From Bradyrhizobium prioriisuperbiae (lineage in GTDB: Bacteria; Pseudomonadota; Alphaproteobacteria; Rhizobiales; Xanthobacteraceae): a DNA stretch of 64,000 bases. The notes beneath the pieces were generated by a model. The model saw nothing but the letters and a program-made list of their open reading frames with translations. It was not told the DNA's origin and ran no database searches. Within the stretch, counting starts at the first letter, position 1; every line of letters begins with the position of its first letter. Below, in pieces: positions 28,388 to 36,742 of the stretch. The stretch covers positions 6,374,501 through 6,438,500 of the forward strand of contig NZ_CP135921.1 in NCBI RefSeq assembly GCF_032397745.1, in the 5' to 3' direction. The position numbers and the translations under genes were made by a program.

Positions 28388-30025
28388 TTACGAGCGCGGT
28401 GGACTGGCGCACCACGGTGGCGGCAGCAGCGGAAGGTAGTCCGCAGTCCAGACGCAGATCTCGACCTTGCCGCTTTGCTTGAGCAGATAATGCACCGGTT
28501 CCGCATTGGCGAGGACGACATGCAGGAGCGCGAGGCTTGCGCCGATCGGATAGGCCCAGCGCCGCAGGCCGAGGTCCGTCATCCGGTCGAGCAGCACGGC
28601 GCCGGCCAGGATGATCAGGGGATCGGTGAAGATGAAATACTCGGTTTTCAGGTTGCGCCGGATGCCGATCGCATCGATGCCGAGCGCGATCAGCAGCAAT
28701 ATCGCAGCCTGGATCGTGGCCTGACGCTCGCCGCGCCGCCACGCGACAACAAGGCCGGGAATGATCAGCCAGGTCAGGAATATGGTCGGACGGGCCGAGG
28801 AATGCAGCACGAAGGTCCACCGCGCCAGCGCCAGCCGCACGCCATCCAGCAAGAGCCATAGCGCACCGGTCAGGCCGCCGTCGGCTGCGCGCGCGGTGGC
28901 GGGATCGGCGTAGGTCATGGCCTTTTCCAGCGGATTGAAGACGGCGATGACATTGTTGATGTTGTAGGACAGCTTCAGCGCGAGCAGCGCCAGCGCTGCG
29001 CCGGCGAACGCCGCGCAGATCGCGGCAAGCGTTTCCGCCGGGCTGATGCGCCAGACCGTGGCGAAGGCAATCATGCCGGCAACGATCCAGAGCAGCAGCA
29101 GGGCTTGATACGTTCCGGGTCGTCCGAACAGAGCGGTGAGGCCCGCGGCCTGAACGGCCGTGGGATCGAGACCGGCGGCGATGATCGGCCAGGCCGCGGA
29201 GATCGATGCCACTGCCGCAACAGCGAAGGCGAGAGCGAGTCCCCATCCGCCGCTCCGCCGCCAGAACTCCGTGCTGGCGCTGTCGGGGCCGCCAAACGGC
29301 AGCAGGGCAACGGGAAGCGCCGCGATCAGCAGGACGGCGTTGACCTTGTTCTCCAGCCCGAGCACGCAGAGCGCGCCGGCCATCGCCAGCCACAGCGGCC
29401 GCCACTGGCTGGCACGGCGGCCGACCACGATCAGCAGCAGCAGCGCGATCACCAGACAGCCGGCCGAGATCATCTCGCTGCGCAGGATACGGACGTGAAC
29501 AGCGATGCCGCCGGAGAAAGCAAATGCGAAGGTGGCGAGCATCGCCACACGCCAGTCCCGGACGATGCGGCGCATCAGCGCTGCAAAGATCAGCAAGCAG
29601 CCGGTTGCCGTCAGCCAGGCCACCAGGCGGCCGGCGCGAACCGCATGGGTCATTGCGGCCTCGAATGCGGCCGGATCGTTGGCGGAAGGAATGGCGGAGA
29701 GGGTGTACGCATCGAGCAGGCCGAGCGCATGCAAGAGCTGGAAGGCGGCCTTGACCGACAGGATGGTGAGATAGGCAGGGTGGTCGAAGAAGTGCTGCGG
29801 CTTGCCGTCGTTGAGCAGGAACGCGTTGTAGACCACCATGAAGTCCATGTCGGCATTGCGCCAATAGATGGCGAAATAGCCGAGGGCAAAAAACGACAAC
29901 GTCAGGCCGGCGATAATCGCCACCAGCGCGCCGCGCGGGCCGAGCCAGGTCAGCCGGTCCAGCGCGTCAAAACGCACTGGCGCGGACGTGGCGGATAGCG
30001 GGATGCGGGCTGGGTTTTCATCCAT
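28388..30025 (-). CDS. Polytopic membrane protein, glycosyltransferase 39-like
   Basis: A 545-residue protein with about ten to twelve hydrophobic segments. A short acidic/aromatic region after the first segment (YWRNADMDFMVVYNAFLLND) lies where GT39/ArnT-type enzymes carry their catalytic loop. This suggests a lipid-linked sugar transferase that works on the periplasmic side. The similarity is topological, not motif-proven. ATG 30025. It shares its strand with the L,D-transpeptidase upstream. Confidence 0.55.
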   Translation of the reverse strand: MDENPARIPLSATSAPVRFDALDRLTWLGPRGALVAIIAGLTLSFFALGYFAIYWRNADMDFMVVYNAFLLNDGKPQHFFDHPAYLTILSVKAAFQLLHALGLLDAYTLSAIPSANDPAAFEAAMTHAVRAGRLVAWLTATGCLLIFAALMRRIVRDWRVAMLATFAFAFSGGIAVHVRILRSEMISAGCLVIALLLLIVVGRRASQWRPLWLAMAGALCVLGLENKVNAVLLIAALPVALLPFGGPDSASTEFWRRSGGWGLALAFAVAAVASISAAWPIIAAGLDPTAVQAAGLTALFGRPGTYQALLLLWIVAGMIAFATVWRISPAETLAAICAAFAGAALALLALKLSYNINNVIAVFNPLEKAMTYADPATARAADGGLTGALWLLLDGVRLALARWTFVLHSSARPTIFLTWLIIPGLVVAWRRGERQATIQAAILLLIALGIDAIGIRRNLKTEYFIFTDPLIILAGAVLLDRMTDLGLRRWAYPIGASLALLHVVLANAEPVHYLLKQSGKVEICVWTADYLPLLPPPWCASPPRS

Positions 30026-30117
30026 GCGAGCATCTTCCTACCCCAGCAGGGCGGACGAGGCGACCCGGGCGGTCCGGCCTTTTCGTGTCGATCGGTGTCT
30101 GAGCGGAACCCGCGGCC

Positions 30118-31653
30118 TCAGCGCAGCGGCACGATGAAGTCGGTGCCGAGCCCGGTTTCACCCCCGAGCCCCTGATCCGAGACAATGATCGATGCACCCG
30201 GCGCGAGCACCGAGGCGATCTTGGTCATGACGTCATCGGGGATGGTCAGGCGATCCAGTGCTTCGCTGGCGGTCGGTGGCAATGGTGCCGCCACCGCCTC
30301 GACCGGGGCCGGTCGTTTGCGGCGGGTGCCGAGATCCTCAGCGAGGGCGTCGGTCTTCCTGGACAGGCTCGGCGGCGAGACGACGGACCAGCGGAAGCTG
30401 CCGGCCTCGCTGCCGTCGGCGCGAGCGGTGAAGACATGGGTGCCGAGCGGACGGTCGCTCTGCGCAATCGTCACCGGCACGTCGAACAGCGGCTCGAAAT
30501 TCTGCCGCACATAGAGGCGGCCTTCCTTGCGGCTGATGAAAACGGCGAGGTGTCCGGTGCGCTTCGGTGCCGGGGCGGCCTGTGCCTCGACTTTCGCTGC
30601 ATCCTTCGCACTGTCCTTGGCTGGATCTTTGGCGACATCGGCCGGACGGCTTTGATCCTTGCCAGCCTCGGTGGGGGCGGCGGCATCTTTCGCGAGCGGT
30701 CCTGCCGGTGTGTCGGAGGGGGGCGCTGCCGGTTGGGCTGGGGATGTGCCGGCCTCCGGCTTGGTGTCCGCGGTCACCGCGATCGCCGCCGCGCCACGGG
30801 CGTCGGCGAGGCGAACGCGGTCCGACACGTCGCCCGGCGCGACCTGGTCGTCGTGCTTGGGCGTCAACCGCAATTCCATCCGCGCGAGCTCGGCCGCTGG
30901 CGCCTCCGTCGCATCCGCCTTGTCGGCTTTTCCAGCCGCGACATCGACGGGCTTGTCCACCGTGACCGCCGCAGCCACAGGCGCCGGGATCCGCGTCGCC
31001 AGCAGGTGATGGGAAATGTCTTCCGGCGTTATCTCGCTGGGCGCAATGATCACGCGGGCGCCGAGCTTGCCCCAGCTCCACAGCTTGGTGGCGAACGACA
31101 TCGGCATCCGGATGCAGCCATGGGAGGCCGGATAGCCCGGCAGCACACCGGCGTGCAGTGCGACACCGGACCAGGTGATGCGCTGCATGTAGGGCATCGG
31201 CGCATCGCTATAGAGATTGGAGCGATGCCATTTGCTCTTCTGGATGATACTGAACACGCCCATCGGCGTGGAATGGCCTTTCATCCCGGTCGAGACCGGG
31301 GTTTCCGCGAACAGGCCGTTGGAATCGTAGATCTTGAGACGCTGGTCGGCGATCGAGATGGTGATGACCAGGGGTCCCTTGGGTTTCACCAGATCCTTCG
31401 GGACTTCGGCCAGCTTGGGATAGCTCGGCTTGTGCCGTTTGCGCGGAGCCACGGGCGGCTGCGCATAATAGTCGTCGTACCGGTCGTAGCTCTGGCTGGG
31501 CCAGTAGAGCGGATAGGCCGCGGCCGGCATGACTGAACCGAGCAGGCCGGTCGCCAATACGGCGGCCGTAATCGCGATGATTTTCGAATGGGTCCGCGAC
31601 GAAAGGGCTGATAACGCCGTCCCGGTCAAAAACTGAATCGAATGACTACTCAC
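30118..31653 (-). CDS. L,D-transpeptidase (YkuD domain)
   Basis: A 511-residue protein, GTG start, with a signal sequence. The YkuD domain spans about residues 95-225. The catalytic motif HAGVLPGYPASHGCIRMP contains the Cys nucleophile and both His. It cross-links or attaches lipoproteins to peptidoglycan in the periplasm. After the domain comes a long Ala/Asp/Lys/Pro-rich low-complexity stretch, then a C-terminal segment (GHLAVFISRKEGRLYVRQNF) that resembles a second, incomplete L,D-transpeptidase-like fold without a Cys motif. This large C-terminal extension is unusual for the family. Confidence 0.88.
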   Translation of the reverse strand: MSSHSIQFLTGTALSALSSRTHSKIIAITAAVLATGLLGSVMPAAAYPLYWPSQSYDRYDDYYAQPPVAPRKRHKPSYPKLAEVPKDLVKPKGPLVITISIADQRLKIYDSNGLFAETPVSTGMKGHSTPMGVFSIIQKSKWHRSNLYSDAPMPYMQRITWSGVALHAGVLPGYPASHGCIRMPMSFATKLWSWGKLGARVIIAPSEITPEDISHHLLATRIPAPVAAAVTVDKPVDVAAGKADKADATEAPAAELARMELRLTPKHDDQVAPGDVSDRVRLADARGAAAIAVTADTKPEAGTSPAQPAAPPSDTPAGPLAKDAAAPTEAGKDQSRPADVAKDPAKDSAKDAAKVEAQAAPAPKRTGHLAVFISRKEGRLYVRQNFEPLFDVPVTIAQSDRPLGTHVFTARADGSEAGSFRWSVVSPPSLSRKTDALAEDLGTRRKRPAPVEAVAAPLPPTASEALDRLTIPDDVMTKIASVLAPGASIIVSDQGLGGETGLGTDFIVPLR

Positions 31654-31920
31654 GCTTGCTTCCCAGTGTACTCGGTACTCGATGATGAGTGTCGCAGGTC
31701 GTGCGGAAGTTCATCCACACGCTGCGCATCCGGACAAGTTATCTGAAAGGATTAACCAAAATCTCCTGACGCCGGCTTAACACCGCATCTATTGCTGAGC
31801 CATCTGTCATCTCTTGGTTTCCTTTGATCCTTCGTTGTTCCCTGTGCCTTTCCTTGGCCACGGGATGATCCTACATGGGCGTCGTCGGACCTCATTTGGA
31901 AATGGGGCTCTTAGGAGTGA

Positions 31921-32493
31921 ATGCCAATGACACTTTGCCGCAATCTTGACCAAAAGCGCCCGGTGTCCAGGCCGGGGCGGCGGAGTGCGTGGCTGGCGCT
32001 TGCTGGCCTTGCTCTGATGCTGGTGTCCGCGCCCGCACAGGCCGCCGATGAGCCGGATCTGATCTTCCGCCGCTCGACCGTGTTCAAATGGCTGACCCCC
32101 AACGACAAGCTGGCGACCTATGGCGTCGACGATCCTGAGGTCGAGGGAGTGGCCTGCCATTTCACCGTGCCGGAAAAGGGCGGGGTCAAGGGCTGGCTTG
32201 GGTTAGCTGAAGAAGTGTCAGATATTTCATTGGCTTGCCGGCAGATCGGCCCAATCCGCTTCAAGTCCAAGCAGAAGCAGGGCGACGATATGTTCCGTCA
32301 ACGCCGCTCGCTGTTTTTCAAAAAGATGCAGATCGTGCGCGGCTGCGATGCCAAGCGCAACGTGCTGGTGTATATGGTTTATTCGGATCGCATCATCGAA
32401 GGATCGCCCAAAAACTCGACCTCGTCGGTCCCGGTCATGCCATGGGGTGGCAGCGATACCATTCAGAAGTGCTCTGACTTCATCGCGGATTAG
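31921..32493 (+). CDS. creA: CreA family protein, secreted
   Basis: A 190-residue protein with a signal peptide (LALAGLALMLVSAPAQA) and AGGAG upstream of ATG 31921. The mature part matches CreA: STVFKWLTPNDKLATYGVDD, then LGLAEEVSDISLACRQIGPI, FFKKMQIVRGCDAKRN and YSDRIIEGSPKNS. CreA is a conserved periplasmic protein of unknown function. Single gene. Confidence 0.88.
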   Translation: MPMTLCRNLDQKRPVSRPGRRSAWLALAGLALMLVSAPAQAADEPDLIFRRSTVFKWLTPNDKLATYGVDDPEVEGVACHFTVPEKGGVKGWLGLAEEVSDISLACRQIGPIRFKSKQKQGDDMFRQRRSLFFKKMQIVRGCDAKRNVLVYMVYSDRIIEGSPKNSTSSVPVMPWGGSDTIQKCSDFIAD

Positions 32494-32556
32494 TTAGCTC
32501 GCGCATTGCGCGAGGATCGTCGCACAATGATTTGATGGTATTTTAGTATTCCGAAT

Positions 32557-32826
32557 TCATGCCGCGTCGGAGGTCCGTCGGACCCGGCGCCATGAGGCCG
32601 GTGGCGTCACCGGATTATAGGTTCCGGTCAATCGGATTAGCATCTGCGGCATGGAGTCGTTGCCGGGCAGCGAGGCCGGCTGGGACATCATGCCCTGCGG
32701 CACCGGATCGGCGGGGACGACGGCTGGCTCTGTCACGGTGGCGAGCTTCAGAACGGACGGCCGCTGTTCGGATGCGACCTTGCGATCCGACGGCACACGT
32801 TTGCTGGTCTGGAATTGGGACGACAC
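32557..32826 (-). CDS. Hypothetical small protein
   Basis: An 89-residue ORF. The GTG start at 32826 is favoured by GGGAGG six bases upstream; the longer reading to 32865 lacks one. The sequence is low-complexity (Pro, Ser, Val) with MMSQPASLPGNDSMPQML and a basic end (SWRRVRRTSDAA). No signal peptide or membrane segment, no recognised family. Real coding is likely but not certain. Confidence 0.45.
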   Translation of the reverse strand: MSSQFQTSKRVPSDRKVASEQRPSVLKLATVTEPAVVPADPVPQGMMSQPASLPGNDSMPQMLIRLTGTYNPVTPPASWRRVRRTSDAA

Positions 32827-33053
32827 GGGTAACCTCCCTGGACGAGGCGCTGGAATAACGCCCAAGCGTTACGAAAGTTGCATGAGATGGCGCGGCCCCG
32901 GGATTTTCTGAGGCTCTTGTCGAGGGCGGTTAACGGAACCGATCTAGCCGACTGTCGCGACACGTTAACGACACAGCGCAACAAATCTTGCCGGGGTTTG
33001 AACCTGACAACCGGAGGTCGCGACACATTGTCAGAACCGCCCGGAGACAGACG

Positions 33054-33176
33054 ATGCGCGCCCTGAGCTTCATCCTTGCCTTTGCCTTCATGCTGGCCGC
33101 GCCGGCATTGCAGGTCTCGGCGGCGCACGATCAGCTGCCGGGCGTCGGGACCTTCAGTTACAACGGTTCACGCTGA
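33054..33176 (+). CDS. Very small secreted peptide
   Basis: A 40-residue ORF with a GGAGA ribosome site about 6 bp before ATG. A clear signal peptide (MRALSFILAFAFMLAAPALQ) ends near VSAA, leaving a mature peptide of about 17 residues (HDQLPGVGTFSYNGSR). It lies just before another secreted protein on the same strand. No family known. Confidence 0.5.
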   Translation: MRALSFILAFAFMLAAPALQVSAAHDQLPGVGTFSYNGSR

Positions 33177-33209
33177 GACGGGCGGACTTCACTGCCGTCC
33201 GGACCTTTC

Positions 33210-33569
33210 ATGAAACACCGATTGCCTGCGATGACCGCCGCCCTCCTGGTCGTCCTCGGCGCGTCCGCTTTTGCGGAATCTTACTCGTTCTCAAGCATGC
33301 CGGATCCGCGCGGCGAATTCATTCGCTTGTGCGCGCCCTACATGATCAAGCGTTCGGACCATCCGGAAGCAGTGTGCGACTGCCTGCATCGGCAGGCTGT
33401 GGCGATGGTCGAGGACGTCGAGGTGCGCGATGCCTTGCTCTACGGCATCAGCGAGACCGGGGTTCCAACCATCGACAAGGCCTGGCTGCCGCCGGTCAAG
33501 GAAGAGCAGATTGATCGGACGATGACCCGGATCGCAGCCCCCAGCATGGCCTGCATCTACGGAAAGTAG
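33210..33569 (+). CDS. Small secreted protein, unknown function
   Basis: A 119-residue protein with a signal peptide (MKHRLPAMTAALLVVLGASA). The mature chain has four cysteines (LCAPY, VCDCLH, MACIYGK), so disulfides are likely. The pattern AVCDCLHRQAVAM could be a helix-bound Cys pair. No recognised domain. It is 33 bp after the 40-residue secreted peptide, so the two may share a transcript. Confidence 0.65.
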   Translation: MKHRLPAMTAALLVVLGASAFAESYSFSSMPDPRGEFIRLCAPYMIKRSDHPEAVCDCLHRQAVAMVEDVEVRDALLYGISETGVPTIDKAWLPPVKEEQIDRTMTRIAAPSMACIYGK

Positions 33570-33593
33570 CGCGACCTCGAGCGTAAAAACGCT

Positions 33594-33869
33594 CTATCGC
33601 TTCACGCAGACGCGCGAGCGCGCGATGCCTTGCGGCGTCAGCTTTGCGGCGGTGACTTCCTTGACCTGGCCGGCGGGGCAGGTTCCGTCGTCGACCCGGA
33701 CGCGCTGTCCCAGCCGCATCTCGCCTTCGGCCGGCTCGCGTTGCAGGGCGACGGCCGCCCACGCCATCGAAGCACCGAACACCGTGGCGCCAAACACGGC
33801 AGCCCCAATGCAAAGCGCAAACAGCGGCGGCGAGCGGTGCGGTTTATTTGTTTTCAATTTTGACGCCAT
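33594..33869 (-). CDS. Small secreted or anchored protein
   Basis: A 91-residue protein from ATG 33869. A basic N terminus is followed by a hydrophobic segment (PPLFALCIGAAVFGATVFGA). A short mature domain follows: MRLGQRVRVDDGTCPAGQVKEV and ending ARSRVCVKR, whose two cysteines probably bond. Its first 26 bp overlap the end of the gene at 33844-34023, so the two are likely translationally coupled. Function unknown. Confidence 0.6.
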   Translation of the reverse strand: MASKLKTNKPHRSPPLFALCIGAAVFGATVFGASMAWAAVALQREPAEGEMRLGQRVRVDDGTCPAGQVKEVTAAKLTPQGIARSRVCVKR

Positions 33870-34023
33870 TGGGACCAAGGTTGATCTGCAGGCCTTCGGG
33901 CTGCTTCTTGGCCTGATAGAGATTGTAGCCGAGGACCGCAACCACCATGACCAGTGCGCCGACGACAGCGTAGAGAAGGTTGCGGTGTTCATCGGAATCA
34001 TCCTGCAGCCAGCGGTGCCGCAG
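33844..34023 (-). CDS. Small single-span membrane protein, non-ATG start
   Basis: Reading the minus strand gives LRHRWLQDDSDEHRNLLYAV, a hydrophobic segment VVGALVMVVAVLGYNLY, and a tail QAKKQPEGLQINLGPNGVKI ending ENK-stop. About 59 residues. A TAG codon sits directly before the first codon, and no ATG or GTG lies before the membrane segment, so the start would be CTG 34023 or the gene is truncated. The well-formed topology and overlap with the next gene argue that it is real. Confidence 0.45.
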   Translation of the reverse strand: MRHRWLQDDSDEHRNLLYAVVGALVMVVAVLGYNLYQAKKQPEGLQINLGPNGVKIENK

Positions 34024-34106
34024 CTATGCTGATTCTTGGCGGCCGCGTCCACAACCATCACGTCGCAACTGTGTTCCCGGGCTGTGGTCCCGCGCGCCGT
34101 GGGGCC

Positions 34107-34541
34107 TCAGATCTTCTGCATGCGTTCCCGATCGGCGGACGGCAGGCCCGCCAGCCAGTCCGCTTCGTGCCCCGGCTCCGGCAGGACGTGGCCGTATTCG
34201 ATCATGTCGCGCGCCGGCAGATCCGTCAGATAGACCCAGACACTGTTGGGTTGCGCGCCTGCAGCAGCAGCGACCACGCGATGCAGTTCGCGCAGCAGAC
34301 GGCCGCGATCGACCGCGCTGCGTCCGGCGCGAATCTGGCCGTTGATGAAGATCTGGTCGTCGTTCAACGGCTTTCCGCCGATGAAGTAATTACCGGCTGG
34401 CACGTCATTGAAGATGACCTGGGCGAAGAAGGTCGCAGCACCGGTGACCTCGTTATGCACCCGCGTGATATCGCGAGCGACCGCGCCCTTCTGTTCGGCG
34501 GAGAGACGACCGGCCGGCACGGTGCAGGTGTAAGTGGGCAT
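34107..34541 (-). CDS. cis-3-chloroacrylic acid dehalogenase-like tautomerase
   Basis: A 144-residue protein (counting the initiator Met) of the tautomerase superfamily. After Met removal the N terminus is Pro1. Counting from Pro1, all six residues known to be catalytic in cis-CaaD are at the same numbers: P1, H28, R70, R73, Y103, E114. Other shared blocks are AQVIFNDVPAGNYFIGG and MIEYGHVLPEPGHEADW. Cis-CaaD turns cis-3-haloacrylate into malonate semialdehyde; the homologue Cg10062, which keeps these residues, hydrates acetylenic acids. The substrate here is unknown. The promoter carries the 17-bp palindrome (34581-34597), so it belongs to the regulon. Confidence 0.82.
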   Translation of the reverse strand: MPTYTCTVPAGRLSAEQKGAVARDITRVHNEVTGAATFFAQVIFNDVPAGNYFIGGKPLNDDQIFINGQIRAGRSAVDRGRLLRELHRVVAAAAGAQPNSVWVYLTDLPARDMIEYGHVLPEPGHEADWLAGLPSADRERMQKI

Positions 34542-34580
34542 GGTCGTTCTCCCTCGATTGTTCGATTGGATTGTCTTTTC

Positions 34581-34603
34581 AGTTCTGTAATAGAACTTGT
34601 CAA
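34581..34603 (-). promoter_or_regulatory. Regulon operator site 1 and promoter of the tautomerase gene
   Basis: AGTTCT-GTAAT-AGAACT at 34581-34597, a perfect 6+6 palindrome with 5-bp centre. On the minus strand TTGACA (34603-34598) abuts it, so the palindrome fills the -35/-10 spacer. The -10 is weak (TGAAAA or GAAAAG). The start codon is 40 bp downstream. Confidence 0.75.
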
Positions 34604-34727
34604 GCGTGGCGCCGCGTCCGGTGCGAGACCCGCATTTTTTGAGGGGCAGCCGATCCCCGGATAAAGCAACTTGCCATTCGCAATCGCAAATTCGATCATC
34701 GGCAAAACTTCTATGAGGAGACGAAAC

Positions 34728-35666
34728 ATGCGCGTGTTGGTGATCGGTGCCGGTGCCCTGGGCGGCTATTTCGGGGCGCGGCTGATCGAGGCGGGACGTG
34801 ACGTCACGTTCCTGGTTCGCCCGCGGCGCGCCTCCGAACTCGGCGATGGGCTGGTGCTGAAAAGCCCGGCGGGAGACATCACCATCGCCAAGCCGCAACT
34901 CGTCACCGCGGATCAACTGAAGGCGCCGTTCGACCTGATCCTGCTGAGCTGCAAGGCCTATGATCTCGACAGCGCGATGGACTCCTTCGCGCCCGCGGTG
35001 GGGCCGCAAACGCTGATCCTGCCGCTGCTCAACGGCATGGGCCATATCGACGCGCTCAATGCGCGCTTCGGCAAGGACCATGTGCTGGGCGGCCAGTGCG
35101 TGATTTCAGCGACGCTGAGCGACAAGGGGCACGTGCTGCACCTGAACGACCTGCACAGCATCACATTTGGCGAGCAGGGCGGCGGTTCATCGGCGCGAGC
35201 CAAGGCAGTGGCCGATACGCTGTCTGGCGCGAAGTTCACGGTCCAGGTCAGCGACGCCATCCTGCAGGACATGTGGGAGAAGTGGGTGTTCATCGCCACC
35301 GCGGCCGGCATGACCTGCCTGATGCGCGCGGCGACCGGCGATATCGTTGCGGCCGGTGGTGCCGACCTGGTGATCGGGCTGCTGGATGAATGCGCCGGCG
35401 TGGCGACGAAACACGGTCACGCGCCGCGCCCGGCGCCGATGGAGCGCTTCCGGGGCATGTTCGTCGCTCCGGGATCGCCGATGATGGCCTCGATGCTGCG
35501 CGATATCGAGCGCGGGTCGCGGATCGAGGCGGATCATATTATCGGCGACCTGCTGCGGCGGGGCGGCGAGGCCAGCGACAAGATCTCGCTGTTGCGCATC
35601 GCCTATGTTCATCTCAAGGCGTATGAGGCGCGGAAGCAACGCGAGCAGGCCGCCACACCTGCATAA
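34728..35666 (+). CDS. Ketopantoate reductase family (PanE/ApbA) protein
   Basis: A 312-residue NADPH enzyme from ATG 34728 with GAGGAG upstream. MRVLVIGAGALGGYFGARL is the Rossmann GxGxxG motif; the C-terminal helical domain carries the family's active site. Classical PanE makes pantoate for CoA, but here it sits beside CoA catabolic genes, and many paralogues reduce other 2-oxo acids. No regulon operator is oriented towards it; it is divergent from the tautomerase gene. Confidence 0.85.
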   Translation: MRVLVIGAGALGGYFGARLIEAGRDVTFLVRPRRASELGDGLVLKSPAGDITIAKPQLVTADQLKAPFDLILLSCKAYDLDSAMDSFAPAVGPQTLILPLLNGMGHIDALNARFGKDHVLGGQCVISATLSDKGHVLHLNDLHSITFGEQGGGSSARAKAVADTLSGAKFTVQVSDAILQDMWEKWVFIATAAGMTCLMRAATGDIVAAGGADLVIGLLDECAGVATKHGHAPRPAPMERFRGMFVAPGSPMMASMLRDIERGSRIEADHIIGDLLRRGGEASDKISLLRIAYVHLKAYEARKQREQAATPA

Positions 35667-35700
35667 CAAACGACGGCGATCGGAGATCAGCCGTTGTTTG
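35667..35700. terminator. Bidirectional terminator between panE-like gene and livM
   Basis: CAAACGACGGC / GCCGTTGTTTG with one G-T pair, in the 20-bp convergent gap, overlapping the livM stop. T-rich on both sides (GTTTG / AAAC). Confidence 0.55.
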
Positions 35701-36739
35701 CCGAGCTTGCGGCATTGCGTAGGGTCCGCAGCAGGCGCAGCAGACCTGCGCAGCCGCCGGGCATCACCAGCATCAGCACCACCAGCATCAGGCCGTAGGT
35801 CGCCCCCGACAGGCCCTTGGAAAAGTGCTCGGCGACATTCGGCACAAACAGAATGAATGCCGCGCCGAAGAACGCGCCGGGCAGCCAGCCGACGCCGCCG
35901 ACCACCAGTCCGACCACCAGCGCTACCGACAGGCTGATGGTGAAACTGTCCGGCGCCACGAACTGCAGCACGATGGCGCCGAGCGCGCCGGCGACGCCAG
36001 TGTAGAGCGCGCTGACGCCAAATGTGAGCGCCTTGTACAGTGGCGTGTTGATGCCCATCGAGCGCGCGGCGAGGGGGTTGTCACGGATCGCCATCATGGC
36101 GCGTCCGGTGCGGGTGCGGATCAAGTTCTGGGCGACCGCGAACAGCAGGAACGTGACGATGAGAGTGAAGAAATAAAGCCACTGGTCCTGGGTCAGCGGT
36201 AGTCCGGCCGGCGGATCCGGCTTGGTGATGACCAGGCCTTGCACGCCACCGGTCCAGTGCTCGAACAGCGAGAATTTGAGGATCTGCGGGGTTGCGATCG
36301 ACAGTGCGAAGGTGGCGAGCGCCAGATAGATCCCTTCCAGCCGCAGGGCCGGCAGGCCGAACAGGAAGCCGAACACGAAACAGATCGCTGCAGAAACCGG
36401 CAGGGTCCAGACATAACTGATGTCGCCCTTGTCCATCATGATGGCGGCGGTGTAGGCACCGATGGCATAGAACGCCGCGTGCCCGAGCGAGAACTGGCCG
36501 TTGAAGCCGGTCAGCAGATTGAGACCGATGATCGCGATGGCGTAGATCAGCACCATGGTCATCTGGAAGATGAAGAAGGTGTGCAGCACAAACGGCAGCA
36601 CCACAGCGACGATCAGGACGGCAACGCCGGTGAGCAGCTTGAGGTCGACGCTGCGCTGGGTCGATTGTGTGCCGCCGAGCACGGCTGCGAGCTCGATCGG
36701 CGTTTCACTGGCGTGTTGCATGGAGCTGGCTGGCGGCAT
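35687..36739 (-). CDS. livM: Branched-chain amino acid-type ABC transporter permease LivM
   Basis: A 350-residue polytopic protein with the LivM-type inner domain: IIGLNLLTGFNGQFSLGHAA is the conserved membrane block, and AIRDNPLAARSMGIN is the cytosolic ATPase-contact loop. Last gene of the operon that begins at 40593. The GGCAGLLRLLRTLRNAASSA tail is charged. It transports a substrate handled by the two substrate-binding proteins of this locus; by context not an amino acid but an organic acid. Confidence 0.9.
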   Translation of the reverse strand: MPPASSMQHASETPIELAAVLGGTQSTQRSVDLKLLTGVAVLIVAVVLPFVLHTFFIFQMTMVLIYAIAIIGLNLLTGFNGQFSLGHAAFYAIGAYTAAIMMDKGDISYVWTLPVSAAICFVFGFLFGLPALRLEGIYLALATFALSIATPQILKFSLFEHWTGGVQGLVITKPDPPAGLPLTQDQWLYFFTLIVTFLLFAVAQNLIRTRTGRAMMAIRDNPLAARSMGINTPLYKALTFGVSALYTGVAGALGAIVLQFVAPDSFTISLSVALVVGLVVGGVGWLPGAFFGAAFILFVPNVAEHFSKGLSGATYGLMLVVLMLVMPGGCAGLLRLLRTLRNAASSANNG

Positions 36740-36742
36740 GGA

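Noticed and set aside
34107..35081. Long fused minus-strand reading into the tautomerase gene
   Set aside because: The N-terminal part is antisense to the PanE-like gene; Pro after ATG 34541 is needed for the family.
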